A stretch of 64,000 nt of DNA from NCBI GenBank assembly GCA_951799445.1, contig OX637289.1:3078501-3142500 (forward strand), read 5' to 3'. Made by a program: the position numbers and the translations under genes. This document shows, one piece after another, positions 1-10,840 of this stretch. Position 1 is the first letter of the stretch, and each line of letters begins with the position of its first letter. Source of the DNA: Pseudisothecium myosuroides. Its lineage: Eukaryota > Streptophyta > Bryopsida > Hypnales > Lembophyllaceae. The notes below the pieces were generated by a model, which worked only from the letters and a program-made list of their open reading frames with translations, was not told where the DNA came from and ran no database searches.

Positions 1-364
1 AAAATGGGCTTCATCTTCAAAAAATTGTAAATAATTCTACAAAGGTTCAAATAATATGAAACAACTTGTATTAGATGACAATTCCATTTTTTTCTATAAA
101 AAATTATTGAAAAATATTGCAAGGAATTTAACTTCCCAATCAATTCATGCTTTCTAAACCTTTTATATTAAACCGGTTGTAAACAATTTGTAGGGAAGAA
201 TTTTGGCAAGTAAGGCAAAAGGGGGCAAGATTTTGGTGCTTTGGGTTCAATACATAGGCCTCCAGAATAGGCATAACTTAGGTAGTTATAAGGAGTGTAT
301 AGGGGCCATCAAAGGTCCTCATCTACTTGACATCATGTCCCCACTTCTTTCTTTTTCCATACAA
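1..364. other. Intergenic, end of a bHLH-promoter-like block
   Basis: No gene is seen. Bases about 300-364 resemble the region upstream of the bHLH gene at 6416 (compare about 5750-5798): both run from a TCCTC...ACTTGAC.CCATG-like string to a CCATACA string. The likeness stops where the hairpin element at 365 begins and resumes after it. Confidence 0.5.
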
Positions 365-1441
365 GGGTGATTGCATGAAAGACTGGTCAATTTTGTCACA
401 CGTTGGCAAAACTAGGGTTGTCTTTTGCTATAACATTTGAATTATGAATCCAATGCCAAAAACAAAAATAAAATGTCTAGATGTCTTGATTGCAATTGTA
501 ACCCTTATTTTTTTAAATATTTAAAAAATCATTTAATATTTAAAGTTCAATTTCTCTAATTTGTCACACTTTCAAGTTTAAAGGTTTTGAATATTATTGA
601 GCGGTTCAAATTAATGATTTTCAGTTGAAATTTCTGTAGTACATTTCTAAAGTAGGCAGAAATGTTCCTACCAAAGGGCATCTAAAAATACATTATTTTA
701 TGTCCTCCACGTCTGTACAAAGAGGCCTCCCTTGCATGTGCAGTTGTGAACAATAGAAATGGTTTTGATCTCATTTTTTCGTTGAAACTCATCACTAGGA
801 AATCCTTATAAATGGCCAATTTTTAGTTTTTTTTATAATTGTTTTTTCTATTTATTACAAATTAAAATGTCAAAGTATGTATTTTTTTGCCACAATTCTA
901 TGTCCAAGAATATGTCCCAAAAATACATACTTTGACGTTTAAATTTGTAATAAATAGAAGAAACAATTATAAAAAAAACTAAAAATTGGCCATTTGGAAG
1001 GACTTCTTAGTTATGAATTTCAACGAAAAAAATGAAGTCAAAACCATTTCTATTGTTCACAACTACGCGTGCAAGGGAGGCCTCTTTGCACAGACGTGGA
1101 GGGTATAAAATAATGTATTTTTAGATGCCCTTTGGTAGGAACATGTCTACCTACTATAGAAATGTACCATAGAAATTTCAACTGAAAATCATGAATTTAA
1201 GCTATTCAATCAAATTCAAAACCCCTAAATTCAAAAAAATGATAAATTAGAGAAATTAAATTTTAAATATTAAATAATTTTTTTAATATTTTGAAAAATA
1301 AGGGATATAATTACCATCAAGATGTCTAGAAATGGCTTTTTTGTTTTTGGCATTGGGATCTTAATTCAAAAGTTATAGCACATGACAACCTCGTCTTGCT
1401 AAAGTGTGACAAAAATCGACCAGTCTTTCATGCAATCACCC
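365..1441. mobile_element. Long-hairpin DNA element, copy P1
   Basis: The two halves are inverted copies of each other, with arms of about 525 bp (365-889 and about 916-1441) and a loop of a few tens of bases. The ends read GGGTGATTGCATGAAAGAC and its complement. The four bases outside each end are ACAA, which fits a 4-bp target duplication. A second copy at 1819 has similar ends and TACT on both sides. No coding frame is seen. The transposon superfamily is not clear; 4-bp duplications occur in several, Sola among them. Confidence 0.75.
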
Positions 1442-1814
1442 ACAAAGAGCCTCTCATTCACCCCCTTCGCCACTCATCTCTCTTCATTCCATTCTATTCC
1501 ATTCCTCAACATCAAAGCCAAGTCTAACTTCAAATTAGAGGTATGGTGTACTATTGGAAAACTTCTAAAGGCTACGTTTTTCAATAGTATATCATGAGAA
1601 CAATTTGGAACTAAATAGACATTTTCAAAATACAGTAATCATATTCAGTTGCAACTCCAAGTCAATAATACTAGCTTTCGTCAAATTTGTAGTCAAGAAA
1701 ACCTTCTTGAGACATGCACCTTTTCTTTTGTTAATCAATCACACTCACATGTGAAAAGTTGACAACATCTTTATCTTCTAATATATGAGGCCGACTTTGC
1801 CAATACATTCATTC
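1442..1814. other. Continuation of the bHLH-promoter-like block, then AT-rich DNA
   Basis: Bases 1442-1510 continue the likeness broken at 364. ACAAAGAGCCTC and then CATCTCTCTTCATTCCA are shared with about 5797-5860 upstream of the first bHLH gene. The block therefore looks like a displaced piece of that leader, split by the P1 hairpin. Nothing else is recognised up to 1814. Confidence 0.5.
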
Positions 1815-2439
1815 TACTGGGTCATTGCAAGAAAGACCGGTACTGAAACATTGTTACAAAGCAAGTGCGGAAGCTTCCTTTTGCTATAATTGTTGCAGCA
1901 TGACTCGCATGAATTTGAAATTTTTATTGGAGATGCCTCTCTTGAGTTTAATCATATCTCATATTTTTCAAAAAAAATCAAAAATCATTTTATATTTAAA
2001 AATCATTTTATATTTAAAAATCATTTAAACTAATATGTCACGTTCTGAGTTTTAAGGGTTTTTAGTACTATGGAGTCCCCAAATTTAATGATTTGAAGCT
2101 GAAATTTCTATCATTAGAAGAAATTTGAGGGCATTGGAGGGCCGTTTCGGGCCTGTTCCCCAGTCTGTTCGTAATGCAGTAAAAGAACGTCGGGCTACTG
2201 TCAGGCCCTAATTATCCAAAAACAAATAAATAAATTTGCTTCTGAAATTGAAAAAGAAAGGGGGAAAAAAAAATTGAAAAAATGACGTGGCACTCTCTCG
2301 ACCACGTCGGACAACACGTGTGGCAGAGTTCCCAGGCCGGGAACGGCCTGGGAACTCGCAGTCTTCTACACCCCTCAAATCTCTTCTAATGGGTCTATTC
2401 CCATAGTAGGAAGTCATGTTCCTACCAAGGGGTATGACC

Positions 2440-4008
2440 TTAACCCCTAAATGCCCGAGGCACCAAATTCCGGTGTCGGCAATACTTTGAAGTTAAATAA
2501 AGCCTAACCAAGTTGCTATTTTTAATAGTTTATATTTTTGTAAAATTCTTTTTGAAGTCTAGCTTTAGCTTCAAAAGCCCGATTTTGAAAATGATGAATT
2601 ATGATTTTTCTACTCAAGATTTTGTGCAAGGGTACCCATTGCAATCTTGACTTTCCGTAGTGTTGAGGGCTCTTGGAAATGAGCCTCAAATATACTAGAT
2701 CTTGGAGAAAAAATCACATTAGAAATTCATTTAAAAAAATTGTAGAGTAGATTTTGAGAAGCCATAAATTGATTGGGGTTATGCATGTCATGTACTTTAA
2801 CCTCATATTTTTTTGGTGACCAACTTTTTAGATTTGACATGTGAAAAAAGAATTGAAAGAATTTCTTAGTTTTAACACCCTCATGTTCAAACATTATAAT
2901 CTTTCAATTCATAAGTGATACTATTGTGGTTTCTATTCCTATGTGATCTTTAACCCCTAAAGGCCCAAAGTCCCCTCGGGGGACACTTGGGATTTCGGGT
3001 AGGCTCGTGCGACCTGAAATTTCGACCTGATTTTTTGAAACTTTTTTTGAAGGTAGGAAATCACATTAGCTTTCCAAAAATATAATTTTTTTTTCAATTG
3101 GTGCCCGGGAAAAAAAATTATGTTGCCCAAAGTCAAAAAAGCAGTTCGCCGGGCAGAAAAAAAAAACTTTAAAAAATTGAATTTTTATTTATTTTTATTT
3201 ATTTTCTCAAAGATCATGTTTTTGTCTATATTTGAAGCTTTGATTCATTCTAATTGGACCCCAAATGAGAAAGTTATGGACAATCTTGTTTTTTAGGCAA
3301 TCTAAGCGTTCTTCAAAAAACAACTTATAAAATTCATTTTTGAATGCAATTTTCGAAATTTTTCAAATTTTTTTTTTAAAAGGTTAAGTTTGTTTGCAAG
3401 AACAATCCCACCGTTGGGATTATGGTTTCTTAATTCCATCTAAGAGCTATTGAAGATTTAGTGTTTTATTCAATTTTGGACCTACTTCTACTTAACAATT
3501 TTTTTATATGTGAAAATCAAGTTTTGACATTCTGAAATTTTTTTCCCCGACTCTCAACTCAAATGTTCAACATAATTTTTTTTTAACTTTATGGTGTGTA
3601 GTGCAAAAAAAATCCACAAATGGCCGTCAAAGTCATCTGAAATTGCAATCCAGAGTTCAAAAAAACTTCTTTTTCCAACTTCAGACGCTAATATCTTCCA
3701 ATCCGTATGGCCAAACTTCATGAAATTTTTACCCCATGATTTGAGACAAGTGAAGTATGAGATCCTGCGGTAAGATTCTAAAAAAAAGTTTTTTTTGGTT
3801 TAGGGAGTGATCGCAGCAGAAATGCCAGTTTTCAGTGGTTTCGGAGCCAGAAAATACCTTGGGCCTTTAGGGGTTAACATGTCTAGTTTGAATGTGTACG
3901 GTTACAATTCAAAAAAAATTGATACAACTTATCAAGATGTTGGCTTTTTGTTCAATTTAGAGCAAATTTCAGGAAGCTCAAAACAGGCCTTGGGCATTTA
4001 GGGGTTAA
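2440..4008. mobile_element. TTAA element E1 (type A), outer of a nest
   Basis: The termini are TTAACCCCTAAATGCCC and GGGCATTTAGGGGTTAA, with TTAA at 2440-2443 and 4005-4008. It interrupts P2. It is itself interrupted by a second TTAA element at 2950-3877; without that it is about 640 bp. An inverted, unbroken relative lies at 56206-56866. No transposase frame is seen, so it is non-autonomous. The piggyBac-like label rests on the TTAA target and CCC-starting ends only. Confidence 0.75.
2950..3877. mobile_element. TTAA element E2 (type B), nested in E1
   Basis: It runs from TTAACCCCTAAAGGCCCAAAG to CTTGGGCCTTTAGGGGTTAA. The E1 relative at 56206 reads straight through the matching point (TTAG at 56336-56339, complement CTAA), which gives an empty site one base off TTAA. 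Close relatives of about 920-940 bp are at 32394, 37020 and 39500. It is non-coding. Confidence 0.8.
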
Positions 4009-4428
4009 AAAATATAATATTTTATGTCCTCTACGTCCATGCAAAGAAGGCTCCCTTGCGCGCGCAATTCTAAATGTTGAAGATGGTTTTAAGATAAATT
4101 TTTTGGTGAAATCTCTTCAAAATAAAGTCTTTTCAAATGGACAATTTTTAGTTTCTTTGAAAATTATTTTTCCTATTTTGTACAAATTAAAACGTCAAAC
4201 TATGTATTTTCTTTAAAATTTCAGCTCACATGTTTTTGTGAATATCTTTTTACCTTGATTTTTTTTAGGTCTGAAATTTTGGTGATATGCTATTTTTAGT
4301 GTTATACTAATTATACTTATTTTATTTTATTTTTAAAAATTCATATGCATAAAGCTCATAGTACTAGGAGTACTAGTCGAAAACAGCCAAAGTGGAACAA
4401 AAACACCCAGTCTTGCAACGACCCTACT

Positions 4429-5153
4429 ACACTCTCTTCTATGCATGTAGACTTTGATGTAGAAACCTCATGTGGAGACTTTGATGTAGGAACATGAATA
4501 AACCATTTCATTCATTGCTGGTTAATTCTAAAAGTCTCTCGTGAGATGACAACCGTACCTCTTTATTTAGGAATTTGATTAAAAAAATTGGTAGTTCACG
4601 TCTTTTCAAAGATAAATATATAATTTTGGAAAAAAAGCAAGGCCATCAATTCATTATCAAGATGACAGACAAGGCAAACTTTCATGTGCCATGCACTACA
4701 CTAAAAACATTGTCATCCATACTAACTACTTACTCAATGCAATAACATTTTTACGGTAGGTGAATATTTTACCAAGAGCATAGACATCAATACTACCAAT
4801 ATTCAAAGAGGAAGTTATTTATAAACATAGTTGATAAAAATATTCACCAAGAGTAAAAGTTTATTGCATTTTAAAATTAATTAGTGTAGGTGACATTAAA
4901 TACAATTCTTAGTGTTTCATTGGACACCTCCATCCATTTTGTCCTAGTAGGATGAATACTACTTGAAAAATTGACCAACTCCTCTCAAAATTTGACAATT
5001 TTTGGCTACCCCCCCATCAAAAGGCCATGTTCATGTAGTATTAATTATACAACCTTTAAAAAAGGATAGACCACCAGTAAGAGTTGTTTCTTCTCCTCCA
5101 AGCCTTACCCCTTGTCGCCTTTAGACCTTGATAGGCAACCATGGGCTAGGGTG
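4429..5153. other. Intergenic AT-rich sequence
   Basis: I see no gene, repeat or RNA feature that I can support here. Confidence 0.5.
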
Positions 5154-5640
5154 AACTGCCCCCCTTGCTTGTCCTCCTAAAGTTCTTGGTGTTTTTTTCC
5201 AAGGGTGTATATAAATAAATTAAAAACTTGATTAACCAGTTTTCTACACCCTTGCTACACTGAATAGTGAAATTAGGTTGCCCCACACTAATTTCTCCAC
5301 ATTCTACACTATATTGATATGCACAATTACTTTAGAAGGATGCAGTAAAGTCAGAACTAGGTGTATGGCATGGGTTGGCTCAATGGTTCATGGCTCAGAA
5401 TTAGAGGTTGGCATGTGCCCAAATCTGGACAAGCACTAGTCATGAAGTAACTTCTCTAGGGTAAGACAACCTAATTGTTGAGGCAACCCAATTTCAGTAT
5501 TTAGTGTAGATAATTTGGAGCCAGTGATTACAAATATGAATTCCAAATTTCCAAATTTTATGATGCGTGGCAAATAAATAGTAGCCATGTGCTTTTTTTC
5601 TAAGGATAAAACGGGGATGAGGGAAGGCGTCGGTTCACCC
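5154..5640. mobile_element. Short TIR element N2, split by M1
   Basis: It starts GGGTGAACTGCCCCCC and ends near GGTTCACCCG. Its interior matches the intact sister N1 at 41869-42085 (ACAAATATGAATTC..., then GTGGCAAATAAA). The M1 element at 5255-5509 sits inside it. Its right end lies about 775 bp before the first bHLH start codon. Confidence 0.6.
5255..5509. mobile_element. Short TIR element M1, nested in N2
   Basis: The 255-bp element has ends CTACACTGAATAGTGAAATT and, inverted, CTACACTAAATACTGAAATT. Its relatives are M2 (33947), M3 (36995) and M4 (56163). No target duplication could be fixed, so the superfamily is open. Confidence 0.65.
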
Positions 5641-6415
5641 GCCGTGGGGGGCCGGCGGGATTCTTCCCTGGTTCAGCTGTTCAAGTCTGACGCCCCAAGG
5701 ACAGGACAGGCACAGGCAACGGCAAGGAACGCATGCACGCCAGCCACGGTCCTCCCCCACTTGACGCCATGTCGTCATGTCCCTTGCCCTTCCCATACAT
5801 ACAAAGAGCCTCCCAGTTGCCCCGTGCCCGTCATCTCTCTTCATTCCACTCCATTCCCGACGTCGCCGACGTCGCCAACGTCCCTCACGTCGCGGCGAAC
5901 TGAAGCCCAGCCCGTTCCTTCACGTGCATGCAGGTCCATGCAGGTCCTCAACTTCTGTCACCCCCACAAACACACACCCAGCACTCCTCCTCCCCCTTCG
6001 CTCGAGCCTCTTCCGCGTCTCTCAGACGTCGAGGGTCTCGGTTTCTCTGCCGTGGCTCCCATCAATTCTAGCTTCGGACCCCAGCTGTTTGTCGATCACT
6101 TTGGAAAACGGTTCTTAGTCGTGGGGTTGCTTGCAAAGAAGGCAGCGCGTACTGGTTTGAATAGCTTGAAGGGCATTTGTTGAATTGGTGGGGCATGCAT
6201 GTATTGCTTGGGGTTAATTTGTGGAGGACTGGAGGGGCAAGAGGAATTGGCCGGGTTTTTTTGTGAGATCGGGGGTGGGAAGACGTACTTGCAGGGACGG
6301 GTGGAATTGGCAGTGGTGGTGGGATTGTGGGGGTCTTGGTGCGTGTCTAGGGTTGGTGGCATCGTTAGCTAGGTCAGGGTTGCTGACGACGGTGGGGGTG
6401 GAGTTACCATTGAAT
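5641..6415 (+). promoter_or_regulatory. Promoter and leader of the first bHLH gene
   Basis: GC content rises sharply from about 5620. The stretch is C- and T-rich with CTCTTCATTCCA-like strings typical of plant leaders. Long open frames here (for example 5587-6183) are not shared with the paralog's upstream region, so I treat them as non-coding or as upstream open frames. It contains the G-box/RY block at 5931. Confidence 0.5.
5931..5942 (+). promoter_or_regulatory. G-box joined to an RY-type CATGCA motif
   Basis: CACGTG (5931-5936) is followed directly by CATGCA, with a second CATGCA a few bases on. The same block occurs upstream of the paralog at 25873-25896, while the sequence around it has drifted. 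G-boxes are bound by bHLH and bZIP factors; CATGCA motifs are bound by B3-domain proteins. Confidence 0.55.
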
Positions 6416-7633
6416 ATGGGTGTGCCGGTGGAGTTTGCCGATGCGCTGGAGTATGATTGTGATAACGTGGATTATGCTTCCGACTTGACGGATGCTGAGA
6501 GCGATGAGGAGTATGCTTACGTCCCCCGAGTGCCGGAGTGTGTGGCGCCGCGAAGCTCGAAGCGAACGTGTGTCGCGGTGTCGGAGAACGGGGTTGTGCC
6601 GGAGCGACGGCTGCGGAGTAGAATCGATGAGCAGCTGGAGCTTTTGCGGGCCGTTATACCTGTGTCTTGCACTGTGAGTGTATTGTGGTGTCTGTGTTTT
6701 GTTGAGCAGTTTCGAGAGAGAGGGGGGAGGGGGGGACTCCGTTGGTAGACCGTGGCTCTGCAATATTGAATTGTTATGCCGCCATGGGGTGGAGAAGGCT
6801 GAGGGGCTGAAGATGGAAGCCTGACGATCCTTTCTCCATGGTGGCGTGCAGGATGAGAGTGCGTCGGTATTGACAGACGCGTACGAGTATATCGCGGAGC
6901 TTCAGAGACAAGTGCAGGAGCTGCATTCGGAGCTTGACTCGGAGACCTGTAGCGACGACGATGCGAGCTCGTGTGAAGACGACTTTGAAAGTCCGTCTTG
7001 TAGCGCCGAGGAGAGGGCCGTGGATTCGAATTCTGCCTTCGAATGGAGCTGTGCCAGTCGCCGTGGGCGTTCGCGATCAAGGGTAGGTTTCTTTGAGTCC
7101 CTCTTTCTGCTTTCTCTTCACTTACTGCAGAGCGCGTTGCCCACGTTTACAGTATCATGGGTTTGCAAGGTCTGACGAGATTTTTGGTATGACCAGGTGG
7201 AGGTGGTAAGCACCCGAGCGGGTCTACGAATCCGTGTCGAGTGTGACAAAAGGGCCGGCCTGTTGGGGGACATTATGAAGGTGCTCGAAGCAAGGGGGTT
7301 GAATGTGGAAGAAGTCAGCGTAGCTTTCGAGGAAAGATTTGTACTCGATTGCGTCGGATCATTGGTACAGACGCAAATCCTTCAAAGCCCCGATCGTTTT
7401 GTTGCACCGCATATCGTTGTTATAAAGCCGTTGTTGGTACAACTGTCCGTACATTGGTATTGTAATCATGTGGTACCGAGCGCAGTCAGCAGCGACTGGG
7501 AGTGTCGTTTTGAACTCTTTGAATCTGTGCTGACTGGTCGTTTGGTTTATTGCAGGTTGACAGAAAGCATGTTCTGGAGTGCAGATACGTGGGATCACGC
7601 CTTCGGTCGCTGATCACAATGACACACGCTTGA
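6416..7633 (+). CDS. Helix-loop-helix protein with C-terminal ACT-like domain, copy A
   Basis: There are four exons: 6416-6673, 6852-7082, 7197-7364 and 7556-7633. All introns are GT-AG and all joints are phase 0, giving 244 residues. The start was chosen because the paralog aligns only from about here. An acidic N-terminus (DLTDAESDEE) leads to PERRLRSRIDEQ (E63, R64, R67), then helix 1 to about residue 82 and helix 2 (SVLTDAYEYIAELQRQV, from about 91). An acidic stretch follows (about 116-145). Residues 164-244 look like a small ACT fold (VEVVSTRAGLRIRVE, then a GLL...VLE helix). Plant bHLH proteins with ACT-like tails are nuclear dimerising regulators, so that role is likely. The basic region is thin: there is no histidine four residues before E63, and leucine replaces the R of the usual ERxRR. 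Weak or altered DNA binding is possible. The third intron's donor, GTACAG, is weak. Confidence 0.8.
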
Positions 7634-8700
7634 AGTCGGAAGTACTACACTTGAACTGCTTTACTTGATCTTTCAGTGCCGTGCACGCACTGGTGACTTT
7701 TGCCACTGGTGCATCCACCCGTTAAAAATGCAGAAGGCTAAAAGAAATTTAAATGTTGATGTGAGGAATTTCTGCTAACCAGAGCCGCGGAGTTACCACC
7801 TCCAGAATCAAGTTAGCGGGGGACATGAGAGAATGACTGCTTTCTGTAAGTCCAGAACGATACTCGAGCTGCTGCAGATCTTGACAACGTCTCATCAGAC
7901 GCTAACTTTGCTGCTTGGATTGGAGGTTTAAGGAAAGCCTACGAATGAATCTGGAGTCGTTGCTGACGTTGCGAATGCTAAAATATCAGCAACGTTTCTC
8001 ATAGTTAAGCATCGATTGCGGGTATGTCTTGGTTCGTGGATCATTCAATTGCTGATCTCACTTGTCAGCCTTAGGTGTTAAGTCATCCTTAGGCCATTAA
8101 ATTTGTTCTCCGACATTGTGGACGACTAAGATTGATTGGATGCGGTAGCTGTCAAATAGACTAGGTCTCTCTCCTCTTTATGTCATCTACCTGAAATCCG
8201 ATTTTCAGTGGTTGAGCCCCTCTTCATGCGATAATGCGTTTTGGAGCACAGTAGTATTCAGTGGTTATCCCATCCTAGAAAAGGGACGTAGAACTCACAG
8301 CTCGTTCTGCTTTGAGTCCGTTCAGTGTAATCTATTTTTTCGACCTCTCTCCCTTTGAAGCAGTTGCTTCGTCATGGGCTGAAGGTGTCATTTTACTACC
8401 TGAAATGAAAACTTTTTTTTCACATAGAAAGATGGATGATGTGAGACCTGGCACGTCTCCACTCTGTATACACAATCATGTGCAGATTGTCCCAACTCAG
8501 CGGGGGACAATCTGTCCCACACATCCTGGTTTCTCCATCTTCTAGTGCCTCCGCCATCGCTTGGATAATGAATCTATTGTCTGGTCTTCCTGAAGTTATG
8601 TCTGAATTGCCCCTCCTTCCAGGAAGAGCCTTCTTAACTGGTGAGAAACTCAAAAATGTGAAATGCAGGAGAATTGGTTGAAGGGCTTCAAAACTTGAGG
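7634..8700. other. Downstream region of bHLH copy A
   Basis: The first few hundred bases are probably 3' UTR. No second gene is recognised. A small perfect hairpin lies at 8483-8514. Confidence 0.45.
8483..8514. repeat. Small perfect hairpin
   Basis: CAGATTGTCCC (8483-8493) pairs with GGGACAATCTG (8504-8514) across a 10-base loop. It is neither an obvious terminator nor an obvious microRNA precursor. Confidence 0.6.
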
Positions 8701-9975
8701 AGTCTTGTTTTCACTTCTGAGTGGAGTGTTTTGATCAATTACTAAAGAAAAAGTATGATACCAACTCACAAATGAGCTTGCAAACATAGCACGATAGGTA
8801 GGATTTGAAACCTATTATTCTCGTTGTGTATTGAATATGTATAGTAACAACTTTTTCATTATTTAGAGGTATCTCAATCATTCTAACTATGCAACTTTGA
8901 TATGAGAATTTTATTGGGTTATATGCTCCACAATTCTTTGAAGAATATAGGGTGTAAGTAGATGTCTTTCTATAGAATGCACCTATTGGTCCTAAAATTG
9001 AATCATTTTCAAAAGCAAACCTATCACCAAGGTTGCGTCTCTACAAGGTTAACTTTAAAACAATGAAGAGGATGCAATTGTCCTTTTGATGACTTCACCT
9101 AGTAAGTCTATAGGATGGAAGGAAAAAAATTCATCCAATTTCTTTTGGAGGGTGCTTGAGTAAATTCTCAGTGAACAGTATTGCAAATTTGTAGTTTATT
9201 TGGCCAAGGCTTGCTATATACTTTTGATGTGAATTTAGCTTTAATTTGAGTCCAACTAATGAAATAAAGCTTATCAAGTATAGTTTCTATTTCAATTACA
9301 AATTTTGAAAAATTTGTAAATTTCAATATTTTATAGCAATATGAACTTTGGGCCTAAAACCTTGGTTTGTTGATTTCTCATTTTAGAGTGACATGTTATC
9401 TTTGGTTTCTACCATGATAATATACATTTGTGGTGAAAATTTCAAATCTTTTGAGTATATTTTGTATTTGATACAAATTTTCTTCATTTTAAAAAATAGA
9501 ATTTTTATGACTTGTAGTATACATATGATTTCATCTCTGAAAAATAAGTAAAAAAAGTTTCATTCATATCTAGTTGCAAAATGGCAACAAATAGAGTAAT
9601 GGAAAATGAAGCTTGAAATCAATAGTCATGGGTCCATCCTTCTAGAGTTAATCCTTAAAAGAGAATTTTATTCCTGGTAGGGTAGCCTAGAAAATCTTGC
9701 ATGAATTTGTAGGACATAGGCATGTGTAATTAAGTAGGTTAGCAATTAAATAAGTGAAAATAGTTAGTCTGGTAAGGCAACGAAATAAAGGGAGTTTTTG
9801 CTCATGTATTGTTCATTGCTATTCTCTCTACCTAGGCACTGTCTCTGTGCTTTACATGATCCAAACTCTACATCAAACAATCTCCCTTTTGCAAATTGAA
9901 AAATTATAATTGTGTTGTAATTGTAATTATGTAATCTTTGTACAAATATGAATACAACAAGCCCGTCCAACCAAG
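8701..9975. repeat. AT-rich repeat DNA with a family-F fragment
   Basis: About 9170-9660 matches family F elsewhere (21560-22020, 22250-22769, 29900-30400): shared strings include CCAACTAATGAAAT and TAGTTGCAAAATGGCA. About 8960-9060 carries pieces of the short S family (GAATGCACCTATTGGTCC, ACCAAGGTTG). No gene is seen. Confidence 0.5.
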
Positions 9976-10330
9976 AAACCAGTGACTATGGAAAGGACAT
10001 TGAGGCCAAAAAGTGGCCAATGGATGACTTTATTGTTCAATGTAGAAACAAAGAATGCACCTATTGGTCTAATAATTGGAGTAGTTTTTTGTTTTTGTTT
10101 TTGTTTTAAACAAATGGCGGAAAGTAGAGTAGTTTTGTTTTTTTTTAAAAGGAAAGGTGGCCATTGTATTAATAAACACAAGTAAGGTACAACAGATTTT
10201 TTTCACCTCCCAGTTCACACCGAACCCCAAGGGGCCACGACAAAACCGAGAGGCAAAGAAGAGAATGTTCAAGTGGAGTAGTTTTGATGACTACCTTGGT
10301 CATGAGGGACCCCATCCCTTAAGGGTTATT
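9976..10330. mobile_element. Short element of the S family (S4), split
   Basis: GGATGACTT, AAGAATGCACCTATTGGTC, ATTGGAG and TGACTACCTTGGTCATG are shared with about 22800-22960, 47655-47775 and 62100-62220. It carries the retroposon tail at 10089-10274. The right end reads CCCTTAAGGGTTATTTAAGG. No clean left terminus could be placed. Confidence 0.5.
10089..10274 (-). mobile_element. Truncated retroposon tail(s) with target duplication
   Basis: GGAGTAGTTTT occurs at 10078-10088 and again at 10275-10285. Between them lies a poly-T-led insert. Read on the minus strand, it ends like an L1-type LINE or a SINE (GGGGTTCGGTGTGAAC, TTTATTAATACAATGG, then A-rich). A third AGAGTAGTTTT before a second T-run at about 10127 suggests two insertions at one site. 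The sister sequence at about 22855 lacks the insert. Confidence 0.65.
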
Positions 10331-10840
10331 TAAGGGTTTAAATACATCGTGCTGCTTCTCCCAAAAGAAGAAAAGAAAATCTCTACAAGTGACGGTGAGT
10401 ATCCAAACTCTTTAAGCGGTGGAATGAATCAGATTTGATATGGTCTAAGGCCTCAAGTAAATGGACCCATCATTCCTGTGGCTTCAAAAGAGAGTGAAGT
10501 TGGCATGAGGAAACTTTCCTTTACAAAAACGTACATGAATCCTGCTCTAAAATCTTCTGTTGTTTTTTCATTTTCAAAAAAGAAAAAGAGACCAGAGTTC
10601 TTCGTCTCGAAGATGTTGTCTGTAACCTCGCTCATTTCTCCGCAACCAACAGAAATATAAAACCGAGGTTAATTTCTTAGCTTCCGACCAATTTTTTAAA
10701 AATGAAATATTCAAGGCTGGCTAGCTGTGACTGATTCTCACAACGCCAGCCTATCTCACTTTCTTCAAGACCCAGTGCAGTAAGCCAACAATAACAATAA
10801 ATGTGTACTGTTTAGTACAGGAAGAGCTGTCATCTGAGTC
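10331..10840. other. Intergenic sequence
   Basis: No gene is recognised. A short reading frame at 10478-10660 has no recognisable similarity. Confidence 0.4.

Larger units (their letters stand above)
1819..4424. mobile_element. Long-hairpin DNA element, copy P2, split by insertions
   Basis: The ends GGGTCATTGCAAGAAAGAC and CAGTCTTGCAACGACCC match those of P1, and TACT lies directly outside both (1815-1818 and 4425-4428). The interior follows P1's left arm up to about 2439 and again from 4009 (TTTTATGTCCTC...). The gap is the TTAA element at 2440-4008. Without it the copy is about 1.04 kb, close to P1. Its right part no longer folds well against the left. Confidence 0.7.

Noticed and set aside
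2208..2417. 69-codon minus frame ending in FPPFFFNFRSKF
   Set aside because: Low-complexity, and it lies within the P2 transposon copy.
5587..6183. 198-codon open frame upstream of bHLH copy A
   Set aside because: GC-rich leader; the frame is not kept upstream of copy B and shows only low-complexity Ser/Pro/Thr composition.
6517..7080. 187-codon minus-strand frame, and its counterpart at 26381-27070
   Set aside because: It is the complement of the bHLH exons and intron 1; the plus strand has phase-true exons and recognisable domains.
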